Below are positions 15,454 through 23,530 of a stretch of 64,000 bases of DNA, one piece after another. Below the pieces are notes generated by a model that saw only the letters and a list, made by a program, of their open reading frames with translations, searched no databases and was not told where the DNA came from. Origin of the DNA: UBA4782 sp034430215 (GTDB lineage Bacteria > Chloroflexota > Anaerolineae > Anaerolineales > Anaerolineaceae); the NCBI GenBank assembly GCA_034430215.1, contig DAOUFE010000034.1, positions 23,600 to 87,599 of the forward strand, in the 5' to 3' direction. Position 1 is the first letter of the stretch. Every line of letters starts with the position of its first letter. Position numbers and translations under genes: made by a program.

Positions 15454-16926
15454 TCAAGGCAACCAGAGCGGATAAAATTCATTAGCCAGATTGTTCAAAA
15501 CACGCAATTGATCATCCCCTGTATTGGTCATTAGGTATAGCTGAAATACACCAATCGCATCTCGATCAGAGATAAAGAGAATTTCGCTGCCATCCGGTGA
15601 CCAGGCTGGCTGGCGATCATCTGACCGGTTATTGGTCAACATGGTTTGTGTTGTAGAAGTGAAATCAAACAAATATATTTCCCAATCCCCTTCAATCAGA
15701 CGAGAAAATGCCAGAGTATTCCCATTCGGCGAAACTCTCACATCGGCTTCGGTTTCTACGCTGGTGAAAATATTTTGCGGAACGGGAGGTTCAGCAGGGG
15801 GAAACTTACCCTCGAAAACGATTTTCATGGGGTCTCCATCACGAATGAACACTATCCCCATACTGGACCAATCCGGTTGGGTATCCATCTCAACCCCACT
15901 GGTCAGTTGAAATGGTACTGCAGATGGGTCTTTCACGTCGATCATGTATAGATCAGCATCTCCTGCATTTTCATTACTGAAGACTATCCAATTCCCGTTG
16001 GGAGAAAAAGATGGAGAAGAATTCAGACCTTCTGGAAGGGCATTCAACAACAAGGGTTCTGGATAGGGAGTAGAGCTGATATCGAGCCAGCACAAACCTG
16101 TTACTTCTGGCTCTCCACACAAGCCAGAAAAAATGAGACTGTTTCCATCAGGAGAAATATCACTGACTATACTATCTCCATCTGAATGATGGTATACCAG
16201 TTGCCTACTGGAAGAAGCCGTTCCATATAAGCCCTCCAGCCAGATGTTTCTGACCTCACCAGAACTCGCGGGAGCGGAATAGATCACCCAATCAGGTGTA
16301 ACGGTTGGCGTGGGTGAAGGTGTCGGTGTACTGCTAACCGTTGGAGTATGGGTCACGGTTGAAGTCTGGGTCTCTGTAGCAGTATGAGTAACTGTTGGAG
16401 TAGGCGTTACTGTAGGTGTTTTCGTGATGCTTGGGGTTGGCGTGATTGTTTTCGTAAGGGTGACAGTTTCAGTCATAACCCGCTGGGTATAAGTCTTTGT
16501 TGGAGTCCGTGACCGGTAATAGATGGACGTTCGAGTAGGGTATTTTATGATCCCATAAGTGGCAGTTCGGGTGCGCGTTGGTGTTTTTGGCACACCACTT
16601 TCTGTGACTTGCTGTGTGGTTATTGATGTAGGATAGTATGTCTTTCCTTTTATTTCTGTGGGGTAATAGGTGCCTAAAGTGGCAGCAGCAATGCGTGTCT
16701 GTTGTAAAACCTGGCTTGTTTCAGTTGCAAAATCGTATGGATCCCTCCAAACCAGTGTAGGGGTGAGTGTTTTCGTTGATTTTTCAACCTTTGGATTGGC
16801 TTCTGTTACTGGTTGGGAAAGAGAACAGGCAAGAAGTGCCCATAACATTCCCCCTAGAAGAAGAATGAATCCATTTCGACGGGATATTTTAAAATACCGA
16901 TTGGATCCTGCTTTTTTTTCTTCCAT
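15454..16926 (-). CDS. TolB-like (PD40 beta-propeller) lipoprotein with Thr/Pro-rich linker
   Basis: The protein has about 490 residues. An N-terminal basic region and hydrophobic helix end in a lipobox LLAC, so it should be lipid-anchored outside the membrane. A low-complexity Thr/Pro/Val/Ser-rich linker (about residues 40-200, TPTPTVT-type repeats) leads to a C-terminal propeller of at least four PD40 repeats (SPDGNSLIFS, SPNGNWIVFS, SPNGNTLAFS, SPDGSEILFI). I chose ATG 16926 because a TATAAT (minus strand, 16939-16944) lies 12 bases before it, inside the longer possible frame that would start with TTG at 16971. The propeller probably binds proteins or carbohydrate. It is divergent from the DsbA-like gene. 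Confidence 0.85.
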   Translation of the reverse strand: MEEKKAGSNRYFKISRRNGFILLLGGMLWALLACSLSQPVTEANPKVEKSTKTLTPTLVWRDPYDFATETSQVLQQTRIAAATLGTYYPTEIKGKTYYPTSITTQQVTESGVPKTPTRTRTATYGIIKYPTRTSIYYRSRTPTKTYTQRVMTETVTLTKTITPTPSITKTPTVTPTPTVTHTATETQTSTVTHTPTVSSTPTPSPTPTVTPDWVIYSAPASSGEVRNIWLEGLYGTASSSRQLVYHHSDGDSIVSDISPDGNSLIFSGLCGEPEVTGLCWLDISSTPYPEPLLLNALPEGLNSSPSFSPNGNWIVFSNENAGDADLYMIDVKDPSAVPFQLTSGVEMDTQPDWSSMGIVFIRDGDPMKIVFEGKFPPAEPPVPQNIFTSVETEADVRVSPNGNTLAFSRLIEGDWEIYLFDFTSTTQTMLTNNRSDDRQPAWSPDGSEILFISDRDAIGVFQLYLMTNTGDDQLRVLNNLANEFYPLWLP

Positions 16927-16938
16927 TCTGTACAATCC

Positions 16939-16944
16939 ATTATA
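16939..16944 (-). promoter_or_regulatory. -10 element of the TolB-like gene
   Basis: TATAAT on the minus strand, 12 nt before ATG 16926, implies a leader of about five nucleotides. No good -35 was found. Confidence 0.5.
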
Positions 16945-17013
16945 ACGATTTCCGCACAATGTGAAAGCCAAAAAGTGATCTCAACTTGGGTTAAAAAGCG
17001 GCTTTCCTCTGCA

Positions 17014-17022
17014 TGGTATAAT
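17014..17022 (+). promoter_or_regulatory. Extended -10 promoter giving a leaderless DsbA-like mRNA
   Basis: TGGTATAAT (17014-17022) is an extended -10 element. The ATG of the downstream gene starts at 17029, six bases after the hexamer, which is where transcription would begin. No ribosome-binding site fits, so a leaderless transcript is likely. Confidence 0.6.
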
Positions 17023-17028
17023 CTCGCC

Positions 17029-17733
17029 ATGGAACAAAATCCCCATCCCCCTTCTGATGAAATGCAAAAAAATGATCAACAACCAGGTTTTTCTAGTACC
17101 TGGAACTACTATTTACTGGTTTTCTTGATGCTGGCTGCTGGTATTGCCCTTGGATATATCATATGGGGCAGACAGGCTGCAGTTAACCCAAACTTAAGCG
17201 ACAAAGAGCTTTTTATGCAAGCCCTTATCGATGATGACCCATCGTTAGGACCAATTGATGCCCCGGTCACCATCGTTGAATTCAGTGATTTCGAATGTCC
17301 CTATTGCAGGCAATGGCATCAAGAAGTCTGGCCACAAATCGAAGCCGCTTACAACGGTAAAGTACGATTGATCTTTCGAGATTTCCCTCTTACCCAGATT
17401 CACAGCAACGCCATGAGCGCTGCCATCGCCGCAAATTGTGCGGCTGTACAAAATAAGTATTGGGAATACCATGACCTTATTTATAAGGGAGATATCGAAC
17501 TCAGCCCGCTTGCCTATGAAGCATTTGTCACACAGTTGAATATGAATCTGGATTCATTTACACAATGTCAAAAGCGAGTGGATATTCAGACAGAAATCCA
17601 ACAAGACATGGAATTTGCTGGAATGATCGGCGTTGAAGGCACCCCTACATTCTTTGTGAACGGATATCGTTTGGTGGGTGCTCAACCATTTGAAGAATTT
17701 AAAAAAGTCATCGATACTATTTTGTCACAATAA
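17029..17733 (+). CDS. Membrane-anchored DsbA/BdbD-like thiol-disulfide oxidoreductase
   Basis: The 234-residue protein has a short N-terminal tail, one membrane span (about residues 25-47, YYLLVFLMLAAGIALGYI) and an extracytoplasmic thioredoxin-fold domain. The redox motif CPYC is in FSDFECPYCRQW and the cis-Pro loop is GVEGTPTFFVNG. The domain order matches Gram-positive BdbD and DsbA-like proteins, which make or repair disulfides in exported proteins. The frame extends upstream to 16975, but ATG 17029 is chosen because the -10 box overlaps the longer version. The deoxynucleoside kinase gene follows after 25 bp. Confidence 0.9.
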   Translation: MEQNPHPPSDEMQKNDQQPGFSSTWNYYLLVFLMLAAGIALGYIIWGRQAAVNPNLSDKELFMQALIDDDPSLGPIDAPVTIVEFSDFECPYCRQWHQEVWPQIEAAYNGKVRLIFRDFPLTQIHSNAMSAAIAANCAAVQNKYWEYHDLIYKGDIELSPLAYEAFVTQLNMNLDSFTQCQKRVDIQTEIQQDMEFAGMIGVEGTPTFFVNGYRLVGAQPFEEFKKVIDTILSQ

Positions 17734-17758
17734 GCCAATCAATACCAGGAGGGAACCA

Positions 17759-18412
17759 ATGCCTAAAAAATTTGTAGTTGTGGCAGGGAATATTGGAGTA
17801 GGCAAGTCAACCCTGGTGCAAATGTTAAGTGAACGGTTAGGGTTTCAACCATTTTATGAACCGGTGACAGAAAATCCTTATTTGCCAGATTTCTACCGGG
17901 AAATGGATACATGGGGATTTCACTCCCAGGTTTTCTTTCTTTCGCATCGCCTGATCCTCCATCAGGAAGTCTTACGTTTTCCTTCTTCAGCAATCCAGGA
18001 TCGTTCTATTTATGAAGATGCAGAGGTTTTTGCATATAACCTCTTTCTTCAAGGTCATTTAAGTCAGCGCGATTATGAAACATATTCCACACTATACCAT
18101 GCTACTGCCAGCCTTCTCCCTCCTCCTGATCTGGTCATCTATCTAAAGGCATCTGTCGATACTTTGATCAAACGCATTTCTCTGCGCAGTCGTGATTATG
18201 AACGAACCATCAGCAGCGCCTATCTGGAACAGTTGAACCAGCTTTATTCCACCTGGATAGATAAATTTACCCTGTGCCCGGTTTTAACCGTTCCAGCAGA
18301 TAACCTGGATTATGTGAAGCAATCCAGACATTTTGATCTGGTTGTTCAAAAGGTGCAACAAAAACTTACCGGAAAAGAAGAAGTTATCTTTTCTGATGAA
18401 GAGGTTGCATAA
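17759..18412 (+). CDS. Deoxynucleoside kinase (dGK/dAK type)
   Basis: The 217-residue P-loop kinase phosphorylates deoxynucleosides in the salvage pathway. It has GNIGVGKST (10-18), the ENPYLPDFY substrate segment, the DRSIYEDAEVF motif typical of dGK/dAK enzymes, and an Arg-rich lid (RSRDYERTIS). The start ATG 17759 has a near-perfect AGGAGGGAA ribosome-binding site; the frame is open further upstream into the previous gene but has no support there. It ends about 330 bp before the candidate origin. A divergent paralogue is encoded at 20340-20978, on the other side of the origin. The exact base preference cannot be read from the sequence. Confidence 0.92.
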   Translation: MPKKFVVVAGNIGVGKSTLVQMLSERLGFQPFYEPVTENPYLPDFYREMDTWGFHSQVFFLSHRLILHQEVLRFPSSAIQDRSIYEDAEVFAYNLFLQGHLSQRDYETYSTLYHATASLLPPPDLVIYLKASVDTLIKRISLRSRDYERTISSAYLEQLNQLYSTWIDKFTLCPVLTVPADNLDYVKQSRHFDLVVQKVQQKLTGKEEVIFSDEEVA

Positions 18413-18478
18413 ATTTTTACAAGTAAATAGAGATCACCCGTATTAATAAAGAGCGACTGCTTCTCCTGCAATAAAAAA

Positions 18479-18739
18479 CTAACGGGGTTCAACCACCAGT
18501 TTAATAGCTGTTCGAACTTTTCCTTCTATCTCAACATCCACAAATTCAGGAATGCAGACAACATGGATGTCTTCTTCGGCTAAATAACCTTTAGCCAGAA
18601 CTAAAGCCTTGATAGCTTGGTTTACAGCTCCAGCACCAATTGCCTGTACATCGGCATGTTTATGTTCGCGGATCACTCCAGCGATTGCCCCAGCTACGGC
18701 AGCTGTACGGGAGTTTGCCTTGACTTTTATGACGTCCAT
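18479..18739 (-). CDS. spoVS: Stage V sporulation protein S family (SpoVS)
   Basis: The 86-residue protein matches SpoVS over its full length (MDVIKVKANSRTAAVAGAI, AIGAGAVNQAIKAL, VEIEGKVRTAIKLVVEP). SpoVS has an Alba-like fold and is found in spore formers and also in non-sporulating Deinococcus-Thermus and Chloroflexota, where it probably binds nucleic acid. The ATG at 18739 is chosen over the longer frame because the family starts here and GGGAG lies upstream. Its promoter region faces the candidate origin. Its presence does not show that the organism makes spores. Confidence 0.93.
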   Translation of the reverse strand: MDVIKVKANSRTAAVAGAIAGVIREHKHADVQAIGAGAVNQAIKALVLAKGYLAEEDIHVVCIPEFVDVEIEGKVRTAIKLVVEPR

Positions 18740-18938
18740 CTTACATCTCCCTACTACGTTGATTTTAGAAATGCATTTTAAAAATGCCGATACAAATATT
18801 GGGGAAAAATATAATCTAATAACAAAATTAATTGTACAAGAATCATTTGACCATTTCAAGCATCAATTTTCATAATATTTTAAGGTATTCCTGCATTATT
18901 TTTATTCCACAACTCCATTTTTTATTAGTTAATTAAAT

Positions 18939-18953
18939 TAGTAGTAGTAATAG
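18939..18953 (+). promoter_or_regulatory. DnaA-trio-like element
   Basis: Five consecutive triplets read TAG TAG TAG TAA TAG. They are followed by AGCC and the DnaA box at 18958. AT-rich sequence lies on the other side. Confidence 0.65.
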
Positions 18954-19221
18954 AGCCTGTGGAAAAGGGGATAAGTATACTTTTTGATTGGAAAACCACT
19001 ATATGTGTGCATTATCCAAAAAGAAACCTGTATATAAGGCTATTTGTTCCTTTTTTATCCCCAACCTACCTGGGAAAACTTGTGGATGGAAAAGAATAAC
19101 TTATCCATCTTTCCACAGCTTTATCCCCTTCTCCCATATACAGCTTGAAAATTAATTTACGCCTGCATATTCGGGTACTTTCTGATAGCTCGAGAGAACT
19201 TATCCAAAAGATTTTCTACAT

Positions 19222-19271
19222 TTATCCACAAATTAGGAGACTTATCCACAGAAAATCGCGACTTATCCACA
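19222..19271 (+). repeat. Array of three perfect DnaA boxes
   Basis: TTATCCACA occurs at 19222-19230, 19242-19250 and 19263-19271 in direct orientation. The 20- and 21-nt periods (about two helical turns) place them on the same DNA face. A one-mismatch copy (TTATCCAAA) is at 19200. Confidence 0.9.
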
Positions 19272-19305
19272 GGTTTCAAAAGAAATTACAACAGAATCAG
19301 ATAAA

Positions 19306-20319
19306 TCAGTCGGTAGTTAAGCTATTTTGAGCTTTGAAGTGGTCAAAATAAGCTTCGATTTCTTCAAGGAAAAGATCGAGCTGCTCGAATCGATCATTAT
19401 AAAACTCTGGTGATAATTCCAACTCCTGAACCATACTTTCCCATTCTTGGAATTCTTGCGTTTCTGAAGAAAGGAAAACAGCAGCTTCTGTCCAGGTTCT
19501 CAGCATTATCCATAATGCATTTGCGGGTGAACTTTCTGCCATAGATTTTGCAGCTCGAAGTAAATAAGGTTGTCTGGGTGAAGAAAGCTGTACTGGGCAA
19601 TTGGAAAGTTTTTCCACTTGTGATAACGTGTTTTGTAATGTTTGCAGCCAGGTGAATGATCTTTCATCATTGAAATTTGATGAGGTAATCAAACCGATCA
19701 ACATGTCTATCAAGGCTGGTTTTCCCGCTGCCTGTACCCTTTTAGTGAATTGCTGAATCATTCGCCTTTCGCTAAGAGGAACACTGATCAGACAAGAAAG
19801 TGCATTTGCAGCATCTTCGATACACCGTAAATATGTGCGTAATGTGAATACACCAGGTTTATGGGATCCAGAGTAGCATTCCATCCATCGTTGTCGCGCA
19901 GAATTTATAAATGGTTGAGCTCGTGACAGGCAATTTTCAGGGCGGTAAAAAAGAGCACATGCACTGGCTTGAGTATATTCGAACCAGTGACCGGCATCGT
20001 ACAATACCAGTGGATTTTCGCACATAAAACTGCCAATCCAGGCATCCTTTCTAAGCTCACGCGGCTGGTTGAAAAGGGTGACATCATAGTGCCAGATATC
20101 CAGGTGAACATCGGGTGTCACAGGGATCAATTCTCGATCTGCAAAGGGTTGAATGTTATGAATAAAGATCAAGTCGATATCTGTTGTTCCGCCCAACAAA
20201 AAATCATCGGTGCATAATGAACCAGTGAGATAAATGCAGATCGGGCGTGGTTTCTCTTGTAGCCTTTCTGCCACATGATTTTTTGCAAATCGGATCAGTA
20301 AATCCTTTGTCAGTTTCAT
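19306..20319 (-). CDS. Nucleotidyltransferase-fold protein
   Basis: The 337-residue protein has an N-terminal polymerase-beta-like nucleotidyltransferase domain. The glycine-serine step is in IYLTGSLC, followed by the two metal-binding aspartates in TTDIDLIF, about residues 30-52; a third acidic residue may be in VHLDIWHYD. The remainder is helical and similar to the C-terminal parts of aminoglycoside adenylyltransferase or MNT-type enzymes, but no substrate-specific motif is seen. It is 20 bp upstream of the second deoxynucleoside kinase gene's left-hand neighbour region and reads toward the candidate origin, with its 3' end next to the DnaA-box array. The function is unknown. Confidence 0.72.
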   Translation of the reverse strand: MKLTKDLLIRFAKNHVAERLQEKPRPICIYLTGSLCTDDFLLGGTTDIDLIFIHNIQPFADRELIPVTPDVHLDIWHYDVTLFNQPRELRKDAWIGSFMCENPLVLYDAGHWFEYTQASACALFYRPENCLSRAQPFINSARQRWMECYSGSHKPGVFTLRTYLRCIEDAANALSCLISVPLSERRMIQQFTKRVQAAGKPALIDMLIGLITSSNFNDERSFTWLQTLQNTLSQVEKLSNCPVQLSSPRQPYLLRAAKSMAESSPANALWIMLRTWTEAAVFLSSETQEFQEWESMVQELELSPEFYNDRFEQLDLFLEEIEAYFDHFKAQNSLTTD

Positions 20320-20339
20320 AACATTCCCTTGTAAAAAAA

Positions 20340-20978
20340 TTAATCCAAAGGCAGCTCAGGCTGAAATGGAGGTAATTGCAACGCCTGGCGAATTCGATGA
20401 TCCACCTTGCGCAGGTCTTCGGGGCGGTTTACAAAATCAAGATGGTTGGTATCGATTACCAGCACCGGACTCGGATGCTCTTTTTCTTCCAGAAAAAACG
20501 CATCATAAGCTACATTTAGCTGATCAATGTATTCGCGCTGCATTTGGCGTTCGTATGGACGATCGCGCTGTGCAATGCGTGCCATAAGCACATCAGTATC
20601 TGCCCGCAAGTAAACCAGAAGGTCGGGGCGCTGGATTTTCTCTCCCAAGGCTTCATGAACCCGATAATACATCTGCAGTTCATCCCCCTCCAGGTTGATC
20701 CGGGCGAACAAACTGTCTTTTTCGAATGTGTAATCACTAATGAGATGTTTACCAGTGGCTACCATGCTTGGTACGGCAGCACTCTGCTGGCGATAGCGGC
20801 TGAGTAGAAAGAATATTTGTGTTTGAAAAGCATAGCGCTTTCGGTCGGCATAAAAATCACTCAAAAAAGGATTTTCCTCGAACACCTCCAACAGCACATT
20901 CGATTCAAAAGATGGCTGCAGCAAGCGAGCCAGGGTTGTTTTTCCAACGCCAATAACACCTTCAATCGCAAAATACAT
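20340..20978 (-). CDS. Deoxynucleoside kinase, second paralogue
   Basis: The 212-residue kinase has the P-loop GVIGVGKTT (7-15), the ENPFLSDFY segment and SDYTFEKDSLFA in place of the DRS motif of its paralogue at 17759. The lid region is RDRPYERQMQ. The TDY/SDY variant is typical of one branch of dAK-like enzymes, so the two kinases probably differ in substrate, as with paired dGK and dAK in some Gram-positives. It starts 102 bp after the pepF stop and a hairpin terminator lies between them; AAAGG precedes the ATG. The nucleotidyltransferase gene follows 20 bp downstream and may be cotranscribed. Confidence 0.92.
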   Translation of the reverse strand: MYFAIEGVIGVGKTTLARLLQPSFESNVLLEVFEENPFLSDFYADRKRYAFQTQIFFLLSRYRQQSAAVPSMVATGKHLISDYTFEKDSLFARINLEGDELQMYYRVHEALGEKIQRPDLLVYLRADTDVLMARIAQRDRPYERQMQREYIDQLNVAYDAFFLEEKEHPSPVLVIDTNHLDFVNRPEDLRKVDHRIRQALQLPPFQPELPLD

Positions 20979-21011
20979 GAAGAAACCTTTCTATGATCGT
21001 CAAAATCAGCA

Positions 21012-21047
21012 GCACCCTTGATTTGGAACTTCCACGATCAAGGGTGC
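21012..21047 (-). terminator. Intrinsic terminator after pepF
   Basis: GCACCCTTGAT (21012-21022) pairs over 11 bp with ATCAAGGGTGC (21037-21047). On the minus strand it is followed by TGCTGATTTT. Confidence 0.8.
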
Positions 21048-21079
21048 ATAGTTATTTTAGAAACCTGTAAACCTCAATT

Positions 21080-22846
21080 TCAAGCCTGTTGCTCCAACTG
21101 CTTGACCATTCCGGAGATCACATCGAAGCCACCTTGCCAGAATGATGGTTGATAAACATCAATTCCCGCATCCGACAGGATCTTTACTGGTGCTTTTGAG
21201 CTGCCTGCAGACAGGAGCTCAATATAACGCGGTTTGAAGGATTCGCCTTCCTGTTTGTATTGCTGGTAGAGAGAAAATACCAGTAATTGTCCAAAGCTGT
21301 AGGCATAAACATAGAATGGATAATTATAGATATGAGGAATGCATACCCATTCCCAGCGAAATTCATCAGAGACATCAACAGCATCACCGAACTGGGTTTT
21401 CAGGTTTTCGAGATAGGCATCACAGATTTGATCAACAGAAGCATCCTTGATAATCATATCAAACGCCTGACGCTCAAACATGGCAAAGAATGCCTGGCGG
21501 GTGATGGTTGCGTAGGCATCGTCCAACTGCCGGAAGATGATATCACGCTGAACCGCTTTATCGGGCTCTTCTTTTAACATCTTATCAACCAGCATCATTT
21601 CACCAAAAGTGGATGCGGTTTCAGCCAGCGGCAGGCAGGCTTGCTGGGTAAACACGGTATGGTGTTCTGCCAACATAGAATGGATGGCATGTCCAAGTTC
21701 GTGTGCCATGGTTGCAACATCATCAGCTCGTCCCTGGTAGTTACATAGAACCCAAGGGGTCAGGCTGGGAACAGCGGTTAGACAGAATGCACCATCACGT
21801 TTACCTTTTCGAACTTCGCTGTCAAGATGCTTCTGATCCAATACACGCTTTGCCAGTTTTGCAAATCGGGGGTCGAATTCAGTAAAGGATTCGAAGATCA
21901 TTTTAGTAGCTTTGTTGTACGGGTATTTCTTGTTCGATTTACTGACGGGGGCATAAATGTCATAGCGGCGTAATTTCTCCACTCCCAGCAATTTTGCCTT
22001 CACTTTGAAGAACTGTTGGAAAACAGATGCGTTCTTTTTGCAAACATCCAGCAGTGTGTCAACAACAGCGTCAGGGATATCATTTGTTTGATTGCGACTG
22101 GATATTGGTTGAGCATACCCGCGCATTTTGACGTTTTCATTGTTCCAATCGCGTACAATGGTCTGATAAATTTGTCCAAGGATTGATCCATCATTTCCAT
22201 AAACCCGGTACAGTTCCTTGTAGGCAGCTTCGCGAAGCGCTGGATCTGGGTCTCGGGCATAGATCATTAACTCTCCTCGTGTTAGATCGAGTGTTTTTCG
22301 ACCGATCTTCATCTTGAAGGTGTACCGGTTGGTGATGGAATCATAGATCAGGTTGAGGGCATTGAAACCCGTAACGTTTTTCGTGTTGATGATTTTTTCT
22401 TCGGGCTCGCTCAGGGTGTATTTCTTAAAATTCCGTAGGGCTTCAAAATAATAGCGATAATCTCCTGTAAACTCCAGCAGGCGTTTTGCATTGTCATCAT
22501 CTAGGGCTTTCCACCAGAGATCGAAGAAAAGGGTTTTGTTCTGCAGTTCAGAAACAAATTGCTGGGCTTGTTGTAAAAATCCTTGTGCTGCCTGGCTTTG
22601 TGTATCTGTATAAAAGTTTAGTTCTGCAAAAGCGTAAATGCGTGAGCCTTGATCACTGATTGCATCCATTTCATGAACAATTTCCATGAATTTATCACCA
22701 GTGATATCGTTGGTCAGGCTTGAGCGGTAATTTACAAAAACATCTACTTTTTCTTCCAGGGATTTAATTGCTTGTTTTAATTCAGGGGAATCGATAGAAG
22801 GAAAAAGATCGGTCAATTCCCATTTGCTTTGTGTATATGTTGCCAT
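21080..22846 (-). CDS. pepF: Oligoendopeptidase F (M3 family)
   Basis: The 588-residue cytosolic zinc peptidase degrades short peptides. Its HEXXH motif is in ATMAHELGHAIHSM near residue 385, and the conserved CLPLAETASTFGEM supplies the third zinc ligand (Glu). The N-terminal half has the PepF pattern (WELTDLFPS at the start). The length, near 600, is the norm. AGGTG precedes the ATG. It appears to be its own transcription unit, ending in the hairpin at 21012. It is distinct from the M3 enzyme at 3614, which has a shorter N-terminal region and a different zinc-site context (HESGH). Confidence 0.95.
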   Translation of the reverse strand: MATYTQSKWELTDLFPSIDSPELKQAIKSLEEKVDVFVNYRSSLTNDITGDKFMEIVHEMDAISDQGSRIYAFAELNFYTDTQSQAAQGFLQQAQQFVSELQNKTLFFDLWWKALDDDNAKRLLEFTGDYRYYFEALRNFKKYTLSEPEEKIINTKNVTGFNALNLIYDSITNRYTFKMKIGRKTLDLTRGELMIYARDPDPALREAAYKELYRVYGNDGSILGQIYQTIVRDWNNENVKMRGYAQPISSRNQTNDIPDAVVDTLLDVCKKNASVFQQFFKVKAKLLGVEKLRRYDIYAPVSKSNKKYPYNKATKMIFESFTEFDPRFAKLAKRVLDQKHLDSEVRKGKRDGAFCLTAVPSLTPWVLCNYQGRADDVATMAHELGHAIHSMLAEHHTVFTQQACLPLAETASTFGEMMLVDKMLKEEPDKAVQRDIIFRQLDDAYATITRQAFFAMFERQAFDMIIKDASVDQICDAYLENLKTQFGDAVDVSDEFRWEWVCIPHIYNYPFYVYAYSFGQLLVFSLYQQYKQEGESFKPRYIELLSAGSSKAPVKILSDAGIDVYQPSFWQGGFDVISGMVKQLEQQA

Positions 22847-22990
22847 GGATTTTCACCTTTCTTCAGCGAATAGGTACAAAAGAGATTTGTACTGTTCATT
22901 CTACCATAAGCGAAAAGAGAGGGGTTTCTACCTATCAGATTTTTTTTGAAATTGGCAATGGAAGAGAAAAAAAGGGTGGAAATAACCCCT

Positions 22991-23530
22991 TTACTCATAG
23001 GAGAACAATATTGACGCGATCTCTCCATGTGATATTCCCTTTGCAACTGTATAAACTTCAGCATTTGGCCAGAGATCTTTTGCTCTTTTTATCAATTCAG
23101 GGCGAATCACTACTACTGCCATCCGATAATTCATTCTATCGATTGCAGTGATCCCTTCCACCCATCCTTGTTGACGTTCTAATTCCAAAGGTCCTAACTC
23201 ATCCACTACTAATAAATCGCAATCCCCGCTTTGATCCAGGATCTGGCTACCCCAAGCCATAGCATCGGAATTAAAAAGCCAATGGCTGGTTTGTAAACCC
23301 TCTTGTGAAAAAGTTTTGTTCAAACAAGCCAACTTTCGTTGTTCACCTGTGGCTGCATTTTCTACCAGGATACCTGTTTTCATTCCATCAATAATAATCG
23401 CAGGAGATATTACTCCTTCAACATGGAGATTCCGCTGTCTTGCCAACTCAATTAATGCCTGGCAAACAGTGGTTTTTCCTACCCCACTTTCTCCTGTAAT
23501 AATCGTCAACAGTGGGGTAGTTATTGCCAT
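22991..23530 (-). CDS. THEP1-like nucleoside-triphosphatase (NTPase_1 family)
   Basis: The 179-residue P-loop protein has Walker A GESGVGKTT near residue 12 and Walker B LLVVDELGPLEL near residue 105, the pattern of the NTPase_1/THEP1 family. Members hydrolyse NTPs in vitro, but their biological role is unsettled. The start codon overlaps the last codons of the upstream ABC ATPase gene by 10 bases (ATGGCAATAA), so the two are translationally coupled. It is the last gene of a padR-fecBCD-like operon. A role in handling the imported ligand or its cofactor is only an inference from that coupling. Confidence 0.82.
   Translation of the reverse strand: MAITTPLLTIITGESGVGKTTVCQALIELARQRNLHVEGVISPAIIIDGMKTGILVENAATGEQRKLACLNKTFSQEGLQTSHWLFNSDAMAWGSQILDQSGDCDLLVVDELGPLELERQQGWVEGITAIDRMNYRMAVVVIRPELIKRAKDLWPNAEVYTVAKGISHGEIASILFSYE

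Larger units (their letters stand above)
18901..19271. other. Candidate chromosomal replication origin (oriC)
   Basis: This gene-free segment between spoVS and the nucleotidyltransferase gene contains three perfect DnaA boxes (TTATCCACA at 19222, 19242 and 19263). A fourth box fits TTWTNCACA on the minus strand (18958-18966, TTTTCCACA). Near-matches occur at 19012, 19055, 19109 and 19200. A DnaA-trio-like run (18939-18953) is separated by four bases from the box at 18958, and AT-rich DNA lies beyond it. This order (boxes, short GC-containing spacer, trios, AT-rich unwinding DNA) is that described for the Bacillus subtilis basal unwinding system. dnaA and dnaN are not beside it, so the call rests on sequence elements only. 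An alternative is a DnaA-titrating or DnaA-regulated site. Confidence 0.75.

Noticed and set aside
16300..16660. Tandem repeat as a CRISPR array
   Set aside because: The repeats are coding low-complexity Thr/Pro codons and lack unique spacers.
18740..19305. Phage or plasmid origin
   Set aside because: No rep gene, iteron set or partition genes are nearby; the boxes are chromosomal DnaA type.
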